From Oligoflexia bacterium (GTDB lineage Bacteria; Bdellovibrionota; UBA1018), in contig JACMQW010000035.1 in assembly GCA_014376785.1 (NCBI GenBank), forward strand, positions 1-60,770: a stretch of 60,770 bases of DNA, read 5' to 3'. This document shows, one piece after another, positions 14,977 to 23,428 of this stretch. Numbering within the stretch: position 1 is the first letter of the stretch; every line of letters starts with the position of its first letter. The notes beneath the pieces are model-generated. The model ran no database searches and had not been told where the DNA came from. It was given only the letters and a program-made list of their open reading frames with translations. The translations under genes were made by a program, and so were the position numbers.

Positions 14977-15684
14977 TCAATACGCATCACGCCATCCAGT
15001 GGTAAAGGTAGGATCCCCCGAAATCGACAACGGTAGGAGTGGGTCGGTATTCCAGTTTTGTAGAGACGGCGGTGCGGGCGAAGCTGGCTGTGATGAATTG
15101 TCGATATAGACGCAAGCCAACAGAGAAGTGCCGTTCGGCAAAGATGCGGTTCCCGATGGGCCGATTCCAGCCAACCACCCGGAGAAGCAACTTTCACTCG
15201 GATTAAGGGTACAACCCGTGCTGTCATCGCAAGTCACAGTATCGCCAGGGATCGTTGTCGAACTCTGGTAAAAAGCAGTTGCCGACTCGATAGAGCCGGC
15301 GAAGAAATCTTGCCAAAGCGAACCACAAGTTGCGTAAAGGATCCCGGTTGAATCCTGGAACGAACCGCCCGCATTGTTTGCGACTAGTAAAACGTACAGA
15401 ATGCCTCCGCTGAGAGCCGACGAACATTGGTTGAAGGAGCCCGACCCCGGAGTGCAATTCATGCGAACTTTACGGCTGAAACTCGTGCCAGCGCAACTTG
15501 CTGACCCTCCGATGGGGACACGCCGGGCATCTAACGCGTAACTTCGGCAGCCGGGCTCGTTCATGAATCGATCGACAACTCCGCATCCGTGCGTTCCGCA
15601 ACTTGAAAGTAAAAATCCGCAAATTCCGATCACACATACTACCTCAGCGAAAAGTAAAAAATATTTGCGTGAAGTCTTTCGCAA
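14977..15684 (-). CDS. Cysteine-rich putative lipoprotein
   Basis: A 235-residue protein beginning with TTG (15684), supported by GGAGG 5 nt upstream. A hydrophobic signal ends in a lipobox, LLSSC with lipidated Cys29. The mature part has many cysteines (CGTHGCGVVDRFMNEPGC, then CDDSTGCTLNPSESC) and Gly/Ser/Thr-rich stretches, so it is probably disulphide-stabilised and surface-exposed or periplasmic. It overlaps the upstream barrel gene by 41 bp. No family recognised. Confidence 0.75.
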   Translation of the reverse strand: MRKTSRKYFLLFAEVVCVIGICGFLLSSCGTHGCGVVDRFMNEPGCRSYALDARRVPIGGSASCAGTSFSRKVRMNCTPGSGSFNQCSSALSGGILYVLLVANNAGGSFQDSTGILYATCGSLWQDFFAGSIESATAFYQSSTTIPGDTVTCDDSTGCTLNPSESCFSGWLAGIGPSGTASLPNGTSLLACVYIDNSSQPASPAPPSLQNWNTDPLLPLSISGDPTFTTGWRDAY

Positions 15685-16786
15685 AATCGCCTCCGATCAT
15701 CAGCTCGATTCCCGAAAAGGCCTGATACGCGATACCCATTGTCGCGTGTAGGCGGCCTCTAAGTCCCGACCGGCGGGAGGTTTCATAAAAACTACCGAGC
15801 AACAGCCGCGGCGGTACGCTTAGTCCGACATCAATCGGCGCCTGGAATCCGATTCTCGGCTGGATAGCCACCGTACGCCCTTTCTCACGAATCCTACCCT
15901 CGCCCAGCGCTGCCGCAAAAGTATCGTAATTGAGCAGAAAGCCATCAGTCGTCGGGCCAATCGCGTCAAGCTCGGCTAGGAAAATTTTTCCCCGTGAGCC
16001 GGGATTCCATCTCGCTCCGACAGCCCAAATCCATGGGTCGTGGAGGGCAAGTTCCTCCCTATATTGAATCTGATTCGAATACGCTTGAGTATCAAGTTCG
16101 ATGCGTATGTTACGCGTGGAGGGCAGCTTAAACCAGCTCCCAAACTCCCAATCGCTCCGAAGCGGCTGGTAAATACCCCCGAAGCGAAAACCCCACTGAA
16201 TCGGAGCGCTCTGCGGAGAGGCAACCGCACGGCTTCCATTTTCTCCCGTAAGGGTTTGGGACCATAGGGAGGCGGATACCGCGCCCCCCAATGAAAACTT
16301 GTGAGAAGCTCGAAATGCTAACGGAATTCGGAGATCAAACGATCGCGAGCGAGCCGCGAGAGGAAATCGCTGCGTAAACCCATTTTCATCGACGACCGAT
16401 ACGCTAGAAGCCACGCGCTCTTGTCGTCCGGAAAATGCGATGGCCATTCCCCACAGATCCCCCGCCCACCCAATACCGCCCATCACTGAACTTTCGCTGA
16501 CGTCATTTGACTCCTTCATTCCGGGTTCAAGATTACTCGAGCCATTATAATCGCCATCGAATGCCCAAGTCGGTTCGCGAGCGGTCAATGCAGCGGGGTT
16601 TTGGAAAAAAGAGTTTTCGAGGTCTGGATCGGCAGCGCAGGCACCCCCAATTGCCGAACAGTAGTGGCCTTTCGGGTAGTCGGCGCGGTAGAGATCATAC
16701 ACGCGCGCGTGTGCCGGACTCATTCCGATGCCTACTACCGAGAGCAAAGCCAACAATAGACTGAACCCTGTCTTTTGAATATCCAA
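15644..16786 (-). CDS. Putative outer-membrane beta-barrel protein with FadL/PorV-like look
   Basis: A 380-residue protein, TTG start (16786), signal peptide FSLLLALLSVVGIGMSPAHA. Early mature residues (SAIGGACAADPDLENSFFQNPAALTARE) resemble the N-terminal segment of transport barrels that mention an 'NPAAL' motif. It ends in GGDFAKDFTQIFFTFR, an aromatic-terminated strand. It probably sits in the outer membrane with the neighbouring barrel and lipoprotein, and it follows the CPBP gene after 41 bp. Confidence 0.7.
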   Translation of the reverse strand: MDIQKTGFSLLLALLSVVGIGMSPAHARVYDLYRADYPKGHYCSAIGGACAADPDLENSFFQNPAALTAREPTWAFDGDYNGSSNLEPGMKESNDVSESSVMGGIGWAGDLWGMAIAFSGRQERVASSVSVVDENGFTQRFPLAARSRSFDLRIPLAFRASHKFSLGGAVSASLWSQTLTGENGSRAVASPQSAPIQWGFRFGGIYQPLRSDWEFGSWFKLPSTRNIRIELDTQAYSNQIQYREELALHDPWIWAVGARWNPGSRGKIFLAELDAIGPTTDGFLLNYDTFAAALGEGRIREKGRTVAIQPRIGFQAPIDVGLSVPPRLLLGSFYETSRRSGLRGRLHATMGIAYQAFSGIELMIGGDFAKDFTQIFFTFR

Positions 16787-16827
16787 ACACCACCTATTTC
16801 ATTCGATGCGGGTATGGGAAAAGAGTA

Positions 16828-17931
16828 CTAGAACGATAGGGAAAACTGAAGAGCCAAGGGTGAGGCACCGGTGGCCGCGGCCTGCGATTTTTTCACGAGT
16901 AGATAAGACTCTATCCCGAGGAAAAGAACCGCCCAAAAGTGGAGCGCGATTCCGGGACCCAAAGCGCCGTGGTAATGAGAAGCGAGAAAGCCCGTGTAGA
17001 GTCCGCTGAAAGCGGCCGTCACCCGGCCTTCGGGGGAATGTGAAAGCGAAAACGCGGCCGAGCTTAACAAGACCGATGCCCAAGAGGACCGAGTCAGAAA
17101 GTACGCCTCGTTCTGAACGAAACCACGGTAAAACATTTCCTCAGGAGCTCCGCTACCAACCGGATACAGCGCCATTTGATTGAAGGCCAAGAATCGATTC
17201 GATCCCCGCGTCAGGGGTTGCGTCGGTGTGAGACCGGATCGCACTTGGCTCGAATAATCGTAAGCGGTGTAGCCCGCGACTAAAATCAACGGAACGTAGA
17301 CCCACGGATTTGTCAGATGCTCGACTCTGAATGGCTCAAGAAAGAGGTCCCCCGAAGACTTTTTTTCCAGCCCTTGTCCAAGGTCTCCACCTGAGCGCTC
17401 AAGGGCGTCTCGATAGCTCTCGAAGACGTTCATCATATGATATTTAATACCCACCTCTTGCAGAAACGCTGCACCGATTGGTCGGGTAAGGTCCGAGGGT
17501 GTTGAGTCGTATGCTGCCGACGTCTGTATGGACACCATATACTGGGTACAACGTTTTCTAACACGATCGTATTTGACACATACTTTGCGTTTGTTTTGCG
17601 TTATCACACCGGGCGATTGAGCCGGATATTCCTCCGGAACGCCGTCGAGCGAAAAGGACGAGCGGCTTGAAAGAGAATACCCTATTCCGAAAGTAAGCGA
17701 TTCCACCGCGGCTTCTTCCAGGCCACGACCCGGGTTTCCAAGCAAAAATTGTCCGCCTCCAGGTAGAACGGTGTTTACCCATCCCACAATATGGGGGTTC
17801 GGTTCGGCCCAAGCGGGCCGAGTTGACACGCTCATTAGAGACAAGGCAAGGGTCCCGGCGCAAAGTTTGGCCAAACAGGTCGACGATCGTGAGATGTTGT
17901 GGGACCGCCGAGACCGGGTCAGAGTAGACAC
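16828..17931 (-). CDS. CPBP-family (CAAX-like) intramembrane protease with signal-like N-terminus
   Basis: A 367-residue protein. Signature motifs are EExxxR (APEEMFYRGF, Glu264-Glu265), FxxxH (FSLSHS) and a further His in a helix (LHFWAV). Hydrophobic segments flank them. Family members cleave membrane proteins or modify prenyl-type tails. The N-terminal 170 residues are unusual: a signal-like stretch, a Gly-rich patch (NTVLPGGGQFLLGNPGRG) and a soluble Cys-containing insert. The GTG start (17931) lies immediately after GAGGA, closer than ideal, so the exact start is uncertain. It heads the envelope gene group. Confidence 0.8.
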   Translation of the reverse strand: MSTLTRSRRSHNISRSSTCLAKLCAGTLALSLMSVSTRPAWAEPNPHIVGWVNTVLPGGGQFLLGNPGRGLEEAAVESLTFGIGYSLSSRSSFSLDGVPEEYPAQSPGVITQNKRKVCVKYDRVRKRCTQYMVSIQTSAAYDSTPSDLTRPIGAAFLQEVGIKYHMMNVFESYRDALERSGGDLGQGLEKKSSGDLFLEPFRVEHLTNPWVYVPLILVAGYTAYDYSSQVRSGLTPTQPLTRGSNRFLAFNQMALYPVGSGAPEEMFYRGFVQNEAYFLTRSSWASVLLSSAAFSLSHSPEGRVTAAFSGLYTGFLASHYHGALGPGIALHFWAVLFLGIESYLLVKKSQAAATGASPLALQFSLSF

Positions 17932-18001
17932 TCCTCAAGAGTAAAAGAAATTCCGAGCTCCGCAATCGCGCAATCAAGCTCACCGAAATAACTGAGTATT
18001 A

Positions 18002-18031
18002 TTGTCAATTATTTAGAATCTTTGTTAGTAT
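18002..18031 (+). promoter_or_regulatory. Candidate promoter of the decayed lipoprotein gene
   Basis: TTGTCA (18002-18007), an 18-bp spacer and TAGTAT (18026-18031) lie just upstream of ATG 18034. It is better conserved than the gene it serves. It is also divergent from the CPBP gene. Confidence 0.45.
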
Positions 18032-18033
18032 TA

Positions 18034-18506
18034 ATGAACAACCATCGTATGAAGTCATACTAATCACACGTATCGCAACCTTACACTTTTCTCATCCTCG
18101 GAATCCTAGTCGCACCCCTCAGCGCCTGCGTTCAAAGTGAAGACGCTTCATACGGCACCGAGGATTCAATCAGCGTTACAGAGCCACCGTTCTCGAAGAC
18201 GTGCTTACGCATTATTCGCGTCTCCGGGAGGAAGAATCCGCGACCATATCCGGGACAAAAGCGCCCCCGCGGTGGCAGGAAATGACAGTGCCAGAACTTT
18301 ATTTCAGGTTCCCGGCCCACTCTTCACCGATCTGGAGATAGATGGTCCCGACTGAGTCGTCGGTATTCCAGGCCAAGCCCCGCTCTTGATGGTTCCGGGC
18401 TCGGCTATCGCTATCGCGGAACTTGCTGCCTACTCGGGTACGGTTCCATCAGCAAATCGGTGGCTCTCTAGAATGATTTCTGCCGGGTATAAAGAGATAC
18501 GGGTCA
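18034..18506 (+). pseudogene. Decayed lipoprotein gene with nonsense and frameshift changes
   Basis: Starting from ATG 18034 or 18049 the frame reads a few residues and hits TAA at 18061-18063. The same frame then continues as a textbook lipoprotein signal (TFLILGILVAPLSAC) and a short acidic mature part (VQSEDASYGTEDS) before ending at TGA 18283. A +1 frame takes over (GNDSARTLFQVPGPLFTDLEIDGPD), stops at 18353-18355, and resumes as coding-like sequence (VVGIPGQAPLLMVPGSAIAIAEL, about 18356-18424). At least two stops and one frameshift are needed to explain this. The original product is unknown. Confidence 0.55.
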
Positions 18507-18511
18507 TAAGA

Positions 18512-20245
18512 CTAGGCTGCCTTGTCGCGAGGGAGTGGTTCATCCGGTTCCGACGAAACTTTCGGCGTCCGGTCCTTCGCGTGCTTCCGACTTTGATTTC
18601 TCTCCCATTCAAACTTGAGCTTTCCGATCGCGAAACCAAACGACAAAAAGACGAAATGGTTTAGATTGAGCAGCAGTATGTGGATCTCGCCTGTGACGAA
18701 AACGATTGCGAGCACCGTGATCAGACTTGTTACGACGAAGAGCAATTCGCGATTCTTTTGGAATCGGGTAATTTGAAGGCCGAGGAGGAGCGCCATGAGC
18801 AATGATCCACCGACCTGCTTCTCCGACATGAGGGCGCCGAAAATAGACGGATGGTAGTGCTTAAAGGGCCAGATGACGACAGCGTAATTTACGAAATCGT
18901 CGAAAACCGACGCGAGAGCAACCAGAGCAAGAAAAAATGAACGGCGCTGGGTTTTTTCGGACCAAGCCAATAAGCACGCAAACGGTATGAAGCAGGTGTA
19001 GAAATGGAACGCGCCGGAGTAGAAGAAATCCGACACGACGCTACGAAAAAACCATTCGTTCATCGGCAAGAGGCCTACGAATCCGAATCGGGACAGGTCG
19101 CCGTCCTGTAACGTACCACCATGATTAAATGCGAGGAAAACCGCGACGCTTACCAGGCAGACGGTAATTGTGACGGGATATCTCCTCAGGGGCCTGAGTA
19201 TCCCGTTTCTGATCAGACGCGCGCTTATATTCAGACGCGGTTTGAAAGCCCGAAAGAGCGCGAAGAAAGACTTCAGCCACGCGACGGTTTCGTTCATACC
19301 TTCGGGGCATCTCACCGCAAGGTTGATATCCGCCCAGCGATGGGGTTTAAAACGCTTTCGATAGAGCTCCATCCCCTCGGCATTGTAAAATGCACTTAGT
19401 TGAGAAGGAACCGTAACCAACAGGAAGCGCACGAGGGGTGGAAGATCAGTATTCTTAGCCTCGTCCTCCGAGTTCGCCGTGGCTACCACACCTAGGCTCG
19501 CCTCGTAGGCTTGATCGCGATTCAGCGCTCCCATCGCTTCTAACGTCAGGAGCTCACCGGAACCTTTTGGCGCATTCCGGCGAAGAATGATGTCTTCGAG
19601 ATAATAGGACCGCGTCTTCGGAACCGGACTAGCGACCAGATATCCCTCGATTTTCTCAGGAGACTTCACAACAAAATAACGCCGATCTGACATTCGCTGG
19701 AACGCATCAGTAGCCAAAGTAAAGCCACTTAGCTTCAACCATTGTTCGCTCGACCAGTCCGCGTAAATCTCTTTGAAGAGCTCGCGCTTTTTCTGGTCAT
19801 GTTCAAGATCTCCGGCAACCCACTCTTCGACCCGAACTCCAGCTTTAACTGCATGGTTGCGAGCCGAGCGAACTCCCTTTCCGGAGTTTCCGGAAGGCAT
19901 CCATTCGGTAAGCTTAACCCAAGGTTCTGACCCAATCTTCACGCTACGAAATCCATGTGGCTTCAGGTCGGTCAAAAACGGGTCGTAAACGGAGATGAAT
20001 GCGGAAATTTTCGGAGAGATTTCGCGGCATACTTCGTCCCAAGCTTCCGAAAAGGAGGCAATGGGATCGGGCGCGAGCGGCTCGAGCGCGAAAAGAGTGA
20101 CGTCGCCGACCACTGCGAAGCCAAAAACATAACCCTTGCTCGTCTCGAAAAATTTTAGATCCGCTAGGAACCAGACGAAGTGACTCGAGTTAAAGCCGAG
20201 CCGCTTGAATTTCGAATAAGCTTCCTCACGACCGATCATTGGCAT
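18512..20245 (-). CDS. DUF2156-type acyl/aminoacyltransferase fused to a C-terminal membrane domain
   Basis: About 577 residues from ATG 20245, preferred because GAGGGG lies 8 nt upstream; the frame extends to 20338 but would overlap the neighbour. Residues about 1-320 resemble the GNAT-fold C-terminal catalytic part of MprF/LysX-type phosphatidylglycerol aminoacyl transferases (FNSSHFVWFLADLKFFETSKGYVFGF; GSGELLTLEAMGALN; FYNAEGMELYRKRFKPH). From about residue 345 there are six or so hydrophobic helices with a rhomboid-like arrangement (FFYSGAFHFYTCFIPFACLL). MprF has the opposite order, membrane first. It may modify lipids or surface polymers at the inner membrane. Confidence 0.75.
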   Translation of the reverse strand: MPMIGREEAYSKFKRLGFNSSHFVWFLADLKFFETSKGYVFGFAVVGDVTLFALEPLAPDPIASFSEAWDEVCREISPKISAFISVYDPFLTDLKPHGFRSVKIGSEPWVKLTEWMPSGNSGKGVRSARNHAVKAGVRVEEWVAGDLEHDQKKRELFKEIYADWSSEQWLKLSGFTLATDAFQRMSDRRYFVVKSPEKIEGYLVASPVPKTRSYYLEDIILRRNAPKGSGELLTLEAMGALNRDQAYEASLGVVATANSEDEAKNTDLPPLVRFLLVTVPSQLSAFYNAEGMELYRKRFKPHRWADINLAVRCPEGMNETVAWLKSFFALFRAFKPRLNISARLIRNGILRPLRRYPVTITVCLVSVAVFLAFNHGGTLQDGDLSRFGFVGLLPMNEWFFRSVVSDFFYSGAFHFYTCFIPFACLLAWSEKTQRRSFFLALVALASVFDDFVNYAVVIWPFKHYHPSIFGALMSEKQVGGSLLMALLLGLQITRFQKNRELLFVVTSLITVLAIVFVTGEIHILLLNLNHFVFLSFGFAIGKLKFEWERNQSRKHAKDRTPKVSSEPDEPLPRDKAA

Positions 20246-20298
20246 TTGGCGCCCCTCTTCTTCCCGCTTATCGAAAGAATCGCCAGAAAAATGAATTT

Positions 20299-21201
20299 TT
20301 ACTTTGAGTCCATGATCGGAAATTCGCGTTTCGAGCAAACTCCGAGCTGCTTCGACAATGCTTTGGCGAAATTATTGCTGGTTTCAAGGACACGCTCTGC
20401 GCTCCAATTTCCGTGCTCAGCCCGAAGTTTTAGCGCAAAATCCGATTGATATAGTCCTTCCAGGCAGCCCTTCCAAAGCCTATCCACGCCAAATGATTTT
20501 GCGATTCCCCAATCAGCGTCAAAAAAATCAAACTCTGTGTAAACGGTTTCACCGAATCTTCCAGCTTCGAGGACGATGAATCCGTCGTTCCGTGTCAGAT
20601 GATTGCTTTCTTTCAAACCGTATCGATAAATTTTCAGTCCCGCATGCGGATTCGAGACCAAATGGATCATTTGATTGTGCTCATTCGGCACTAATGGGAA
20701 AGGGATCTCCTCTTCCCAGGCTGTCACCACGCGATTTTCGTCGACGGAAATCGAATTGACTTTCTTCAGTCCCTCAAAAATTCCGACATACTTTCCGTAA
20801 TCGTCTACTACCGACACGACGCGCTCGAAAGGGGCCGCTACGACCATTCTCTGCGCCACTCCGATATAAGTCGGATTATTCAATGTTTCGTAACATTGAA
20901 TTTCGATATCGGCTTCTCCTACCTTAGCAGGTTGATTCTTTTGGAAAGAGACAGATTTCGGCCAAGTCGCAATAAGGCTTTTTAGTTTGTCTCGATACGG
21001 ACTCGGCACCGAACCTATGTCGGAGAGGATGCTAAATTTTTCTTTCAGCCCTGCGAAACTGGAGGACGGAATAGCCTTGAGGTCGCCGGGTTTCACAACC
21101 TCCTCAGCGAGCGAGGGGTCGATCCCGCTCATCAAACCGAGCTTAAATACGAGTGCAATGCAGGAGTTTAAACTTTTACGGGCGAACATGCCATTCCTCA
21201 A
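20299..21201 (-). CDS. START/SRPBCC-like exported protein
   Basis: A 300-residue protein with a plausible signal peptide (ALVFKLGLMSGIDPSLA). Residues about 100-270 resemble a START/polyketide-cyclase fold: a strand with RMVVAAPFERVVSVVDDYGKY, then WEEEIPFPLVPNEHNQMIH and a C-terminal helix. These proteins hold hydrophobic ligands in a cavity. It is adjacent to the DUF2156 membrane fusion gene on the same strand with overlapping ends, so a joint role in lipid handling is plausible. The gene starts a few bases from the tRNA-Lys gene. Confidence 0.65.
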   Translation of the reverse strand: MRNGMFARKSLNSCIALVFKLGLMSGIDPSLAEEVVKPGDLKAIPSSSFAGLKEKFSILSDIGSVPSPYRDKLKSLIATWPKSVSFQKNQPAKVGEADIEIQCYETLNNPTYIGVAQRMVVAAPFERVVSVVDDYGKYVGIFEGLKKVNSISVDENRVVTAWEEEIPFPLVPNEHNQMIHLVSNPHAGLKIYRYGLKESNHLTRNDGFIVLEAGRFGETVYTEFDFFDADWGIAKSFGVDRLWKGCLEGLYQSDFALKLRAEHGNWSAERVLETSNNFAKALSKQLGVCSKREFPIMDSK

Positions 21202-21225
21202 GTCTGCGGAAATTTCTTTTTGAAA

Positions 21226-21301
21226 TGGTGAGCCGTCTCGGGAGTTGAACCCAAGGACCCGCTGGTTAAGAACCAGCTGCTCTGCGCTGAGCTAACGGCT
21301 C
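21226..21301 (-). tRNA. tRNA-Lys (anticodon CTT), with unusual D-arm and T-stem
   Basis: On the minus strand it reads GAGCCGT ... ACGGCTC with encoded ACCA. The anticodon stem GCTGG/CCAGC closes loop TTCTTAA. The variable loop is GGGTC. Two features are odd. The D-arm is GCTC-AGCGCA-GAGC, lacking the GG pair normally at positions 18-19. The T-arm can be drawn with six base pairs (CTTGGG-TTCAACT-CCCGAG), giving a 13-bp acceptor-T stack. Total length is still 76 nt. It may be a functional variant or a degenerate copy. Confidence 0.85.
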
Positions 21302-21704
21302 ATTCCTAGAGTAGGGCTTAACTAAATGTTTGCAAGCGTTCAATTATACCATTTCAGATGCCACCAAAAAACGGTGGCGCCCAAAGCACTTTCAACACCC
21401 CCGGTGCGTTTGCCGATATTTAAATCTCGAAATAAACGATCCTGCCGCACGGCAAACACCAAACAGGCCGCCAATTCGACGCGATATAAAACTGAAGAAT
21501 CGTAAATTGGATTCTCTTTTATTTTCGAAGTTGCAGCAAATTCGTCAGTTTAGATTGCGCCGGCAAAGCGGGTTTTTCATTCGCAGATTCCGCGAGCTAA
21601 ACTCAAAGGAAGAGTCCGATTCACAGGCCTGGCACCAGTCAGAAACGAAAGCCAAAACTCACCACTGGGCAAGGGTCAGTAAGCTAAGGTACTGAAAGTG
21701 ACCG
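21302..21704. other. 403-bp stretch without a supported gene
   Basis: A 121-codon plus-strand frame spans most of it, but it is Arg/Lys/Gln-rich, has no ATG with a ribosome site and resembles no family. A short hairpin (CCACC-AAAAAAC-GGTGG, near 21361-21377) is the only structure seen. The promoter of the tRNA-Lys gene must lie at its left edge, but no clear boxes stand out. Confidence 0.4.
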
Positions 21705-22448
21705 CTATGGTTCGGCGTGTTTTTTTACCAACCGCACACAACCGAGGAACCGGCGCATGACCTGAATGTTTTGCTGACCGGAGACGTAAAGCAAAAAGAG
21801 GAAAAGGGCGAGTCCCACCCATTCCGAAGAACTGGCTCCGCCACTCAGTCCCGGGGCAAAAACTTCGCTCGTAGGTCCGTCATTCGTGAGTGAATCAATC
21901 CCTTGCATCAAAAGAAAAAAGACGGCGCCCGCAAGAGCAGTCAGGTGCCGGATGCGCATTTGGAGTCTTTCCAAATCTTCCTCGATATTCGTAATCACCC
22001 AAGACCATTCGTCCGGAAGGTAAGCAAGCTCTCGCTCCATCCCCTCGCACGTTTCAATTCTCCACTCTGCTTCTTGTGCGGCCTGGCTGAGGGTCAAACC
22101 CACTCCACCTTTCCGGAACGCCGCGGGAATTCCGGTTAGCACCTGAGAACTGAAGAAATATAACGAATAGAGAACCGGGAAAAAAAGCAGAATCCAATCT
22201 TGGTGACTTCGAAAAGAGCGAGGTAATACCCCTCGATTCACGAGGTAAATGACGAGTGAAACCACCACTACGGGGACGAGAAAACACCAGACGAAAACCG
22301 ACCGAATTCGCCGATTCACATCTCTGCGGTCTTTCTGATTCGCCGACTGGATGAACGAAAGGTAACGGTCGTAGAGCTCCTTCCTCCGCAAGTGCAGAAG
22401 CGAGCCACTTAATTTTTTAAAGTCTGAATTGTCAAAAGGTGCCGTCAT
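21705..22448 (-). CDS. Hypothetical inner-membrane protein with four helices
   Basis: A 247-residue protein. Hydrophobic helices lie at about residues 52-68 (VFVWCFLVPVVVVSLVIYL), 85-102 (WILLFFPVLYSLYFFSS), 170-185 (LAGAVFFLLMQ) and 212-228 (GLALFLFLLYVSG). A charged cytosolic segment lies between the second and third (EAEWRIETCEGMERELAYLP). No catalytic motif or family is recognised. It follows the ymdB-like gene with a 41-bp gap. Confidence 0.65.
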   Translation of the reverse strand: MTAPFDNSDFKKLSGSLLHLRRKELYDRYLSFIQSANQKDRRDVNRRIRSVFVWCFLVPVVVVSLVIYLVNRGVLPRSFRSHQDWILLFFPVLYSLYFFSSQVLTGIPAAFRKGGVGLTLSQAAQEAEWRIETCEGMERELAYLPDEWSWVITNIEEDLERLQMRIRHLTALAGAVFFLLMQGIDSLTNDGPTSEVFAPGLSGGASSSEWVGLALFLFLLYVSGQQNIQVMRRFLGCVRLVKKHAEP

Positions 22449-22489
22449 TCTCTCATTAGATTAGACATCCTAACGACCCCACGCAAGCT

Positions 22490-23314
22490 CTACTCGGAAA
22501 TGACCGTTTCTCGCAGACGTAAAATCGAGCGGGCAAGCCCGGTTGATTCATCGATGTCGATGATCACGCAACCATACCCACCCGGACCCTCGGCGGCCTC
22601 GTATTTCACGGGTCGCTTCGTCACAAATTTTTGGATGGAGAGTTCCTTTTTAACTCCAATCACCGAATCGAAGCAGCCACTCATTCCAACATCGGTAATC
22701 GCAGCCGTCCCATGGGGAAGGATGCGCTCATCGGCGGTTTGGACATGGGAATGACTTCCCACTACCGCACTTGCTTTACCGTCCAAGAAATTTGCGATTG
22801 CTTGCTTCTCGCTGGTCGCTTCTGCATGCACGTCGACTAAGATCGCGTCGATTCCGAGATCAGAATACTTCGTCACTTCTTTTTCCGCCGCTCGGAAAGG
22901 ACAGTCGAGGGTGTCCATGAAAACACGGCCCATCACTTGGATCACTGCAAGCCGCAGCGGTTTTCCATCGGCTTTTTTTCTTCTCTGGCATTCGACCACA
23001 GTCGATCCACGACCCGGTGTTTTATACATCGGGTGATCGGGGTAGTTTGCGGGCCGAATGATTTTCGTCGATTGGGCCATGTAAGGAATGATCGTCTTCT
23101 GATCCCACGCGTGGTTGCCCGTCGTGATCACGTCCACGCCGTTTGCAAAAAATTCCTCCGCCATTTCTGGATTAATGCCGTAACCATGTGTGGCGTTTTC
23201 ACCGTTCACGACCACGAAATCAATGGCATGGGCAGGGATAATTTTCTTCATCGCCAGTCGAACCGCATCGCGACCTGGCTTTGCGTAGATGTCGCCAAAA
23301 TAGAGGACTTTCAT
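22490..23314 (-). CDS. ymdB: YmdB-type metallophosphoesterase
   Basis: A 274-residue protein from ATG 23314 (MKVLYFGD). The metal-binding motifs of the YmdB family are all present: GDIYAKPGR near the start, VVNGEN, TTGNHAWD, and VGSHSHVQTADE. In Bacillus YmdB is a 2',3'- and 3',5'-cyclic nucleotide phosphodiesterase that affects biofilm and RNA turnover genes; the reaction here is inferred from the family. It probably belongs to a unit with the fthC, zapA and thiolase genes upstream. Confidence 0.9.
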   Translation of the reverse strand: MKVLYFGDIYAKPGRDAVRLAMKKIIPAHAIDFVVVNGENATHGYGINPEMAEEFFANGVDVITTGNHAWDQKTIIPYMAQSTKIIRPANYPDHPMYKTPGRGSTVVECQRRKKADGKPLRLAVIQVMGRVFMDTLDCPFRAAEKEVTKYSDLGIDAILVDVHAEATSEKQAIANFLDGKASAVVGSHSHVQTADERILPHGTAAITDVGMSGCFDSVIGVKKELSIQKFVTKRPVKYEAAEGPGGYGCVIIDIDESTGLARSILRLRETVISE

Positions 23315-23428
23315 CGGAGAGCGCTTTCTACCGAAACTCGAAAAGAATCCCGGACCCATCCCTTCTCTAAACCTGAGCATCGCGGCAAGAAAAAACGTGA
23401 AATCGCAGGGACAAGCTCAGCCGGGAAT

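Noticed and set aside
21330-21695. 121-codon plus-strand frame between tRNA-Lys and the membrane protein gene
   Set aside because: No ATG with a ribosome site, biased Arg/Lys/Gln composition and no family resemblance; treated as intergenic.
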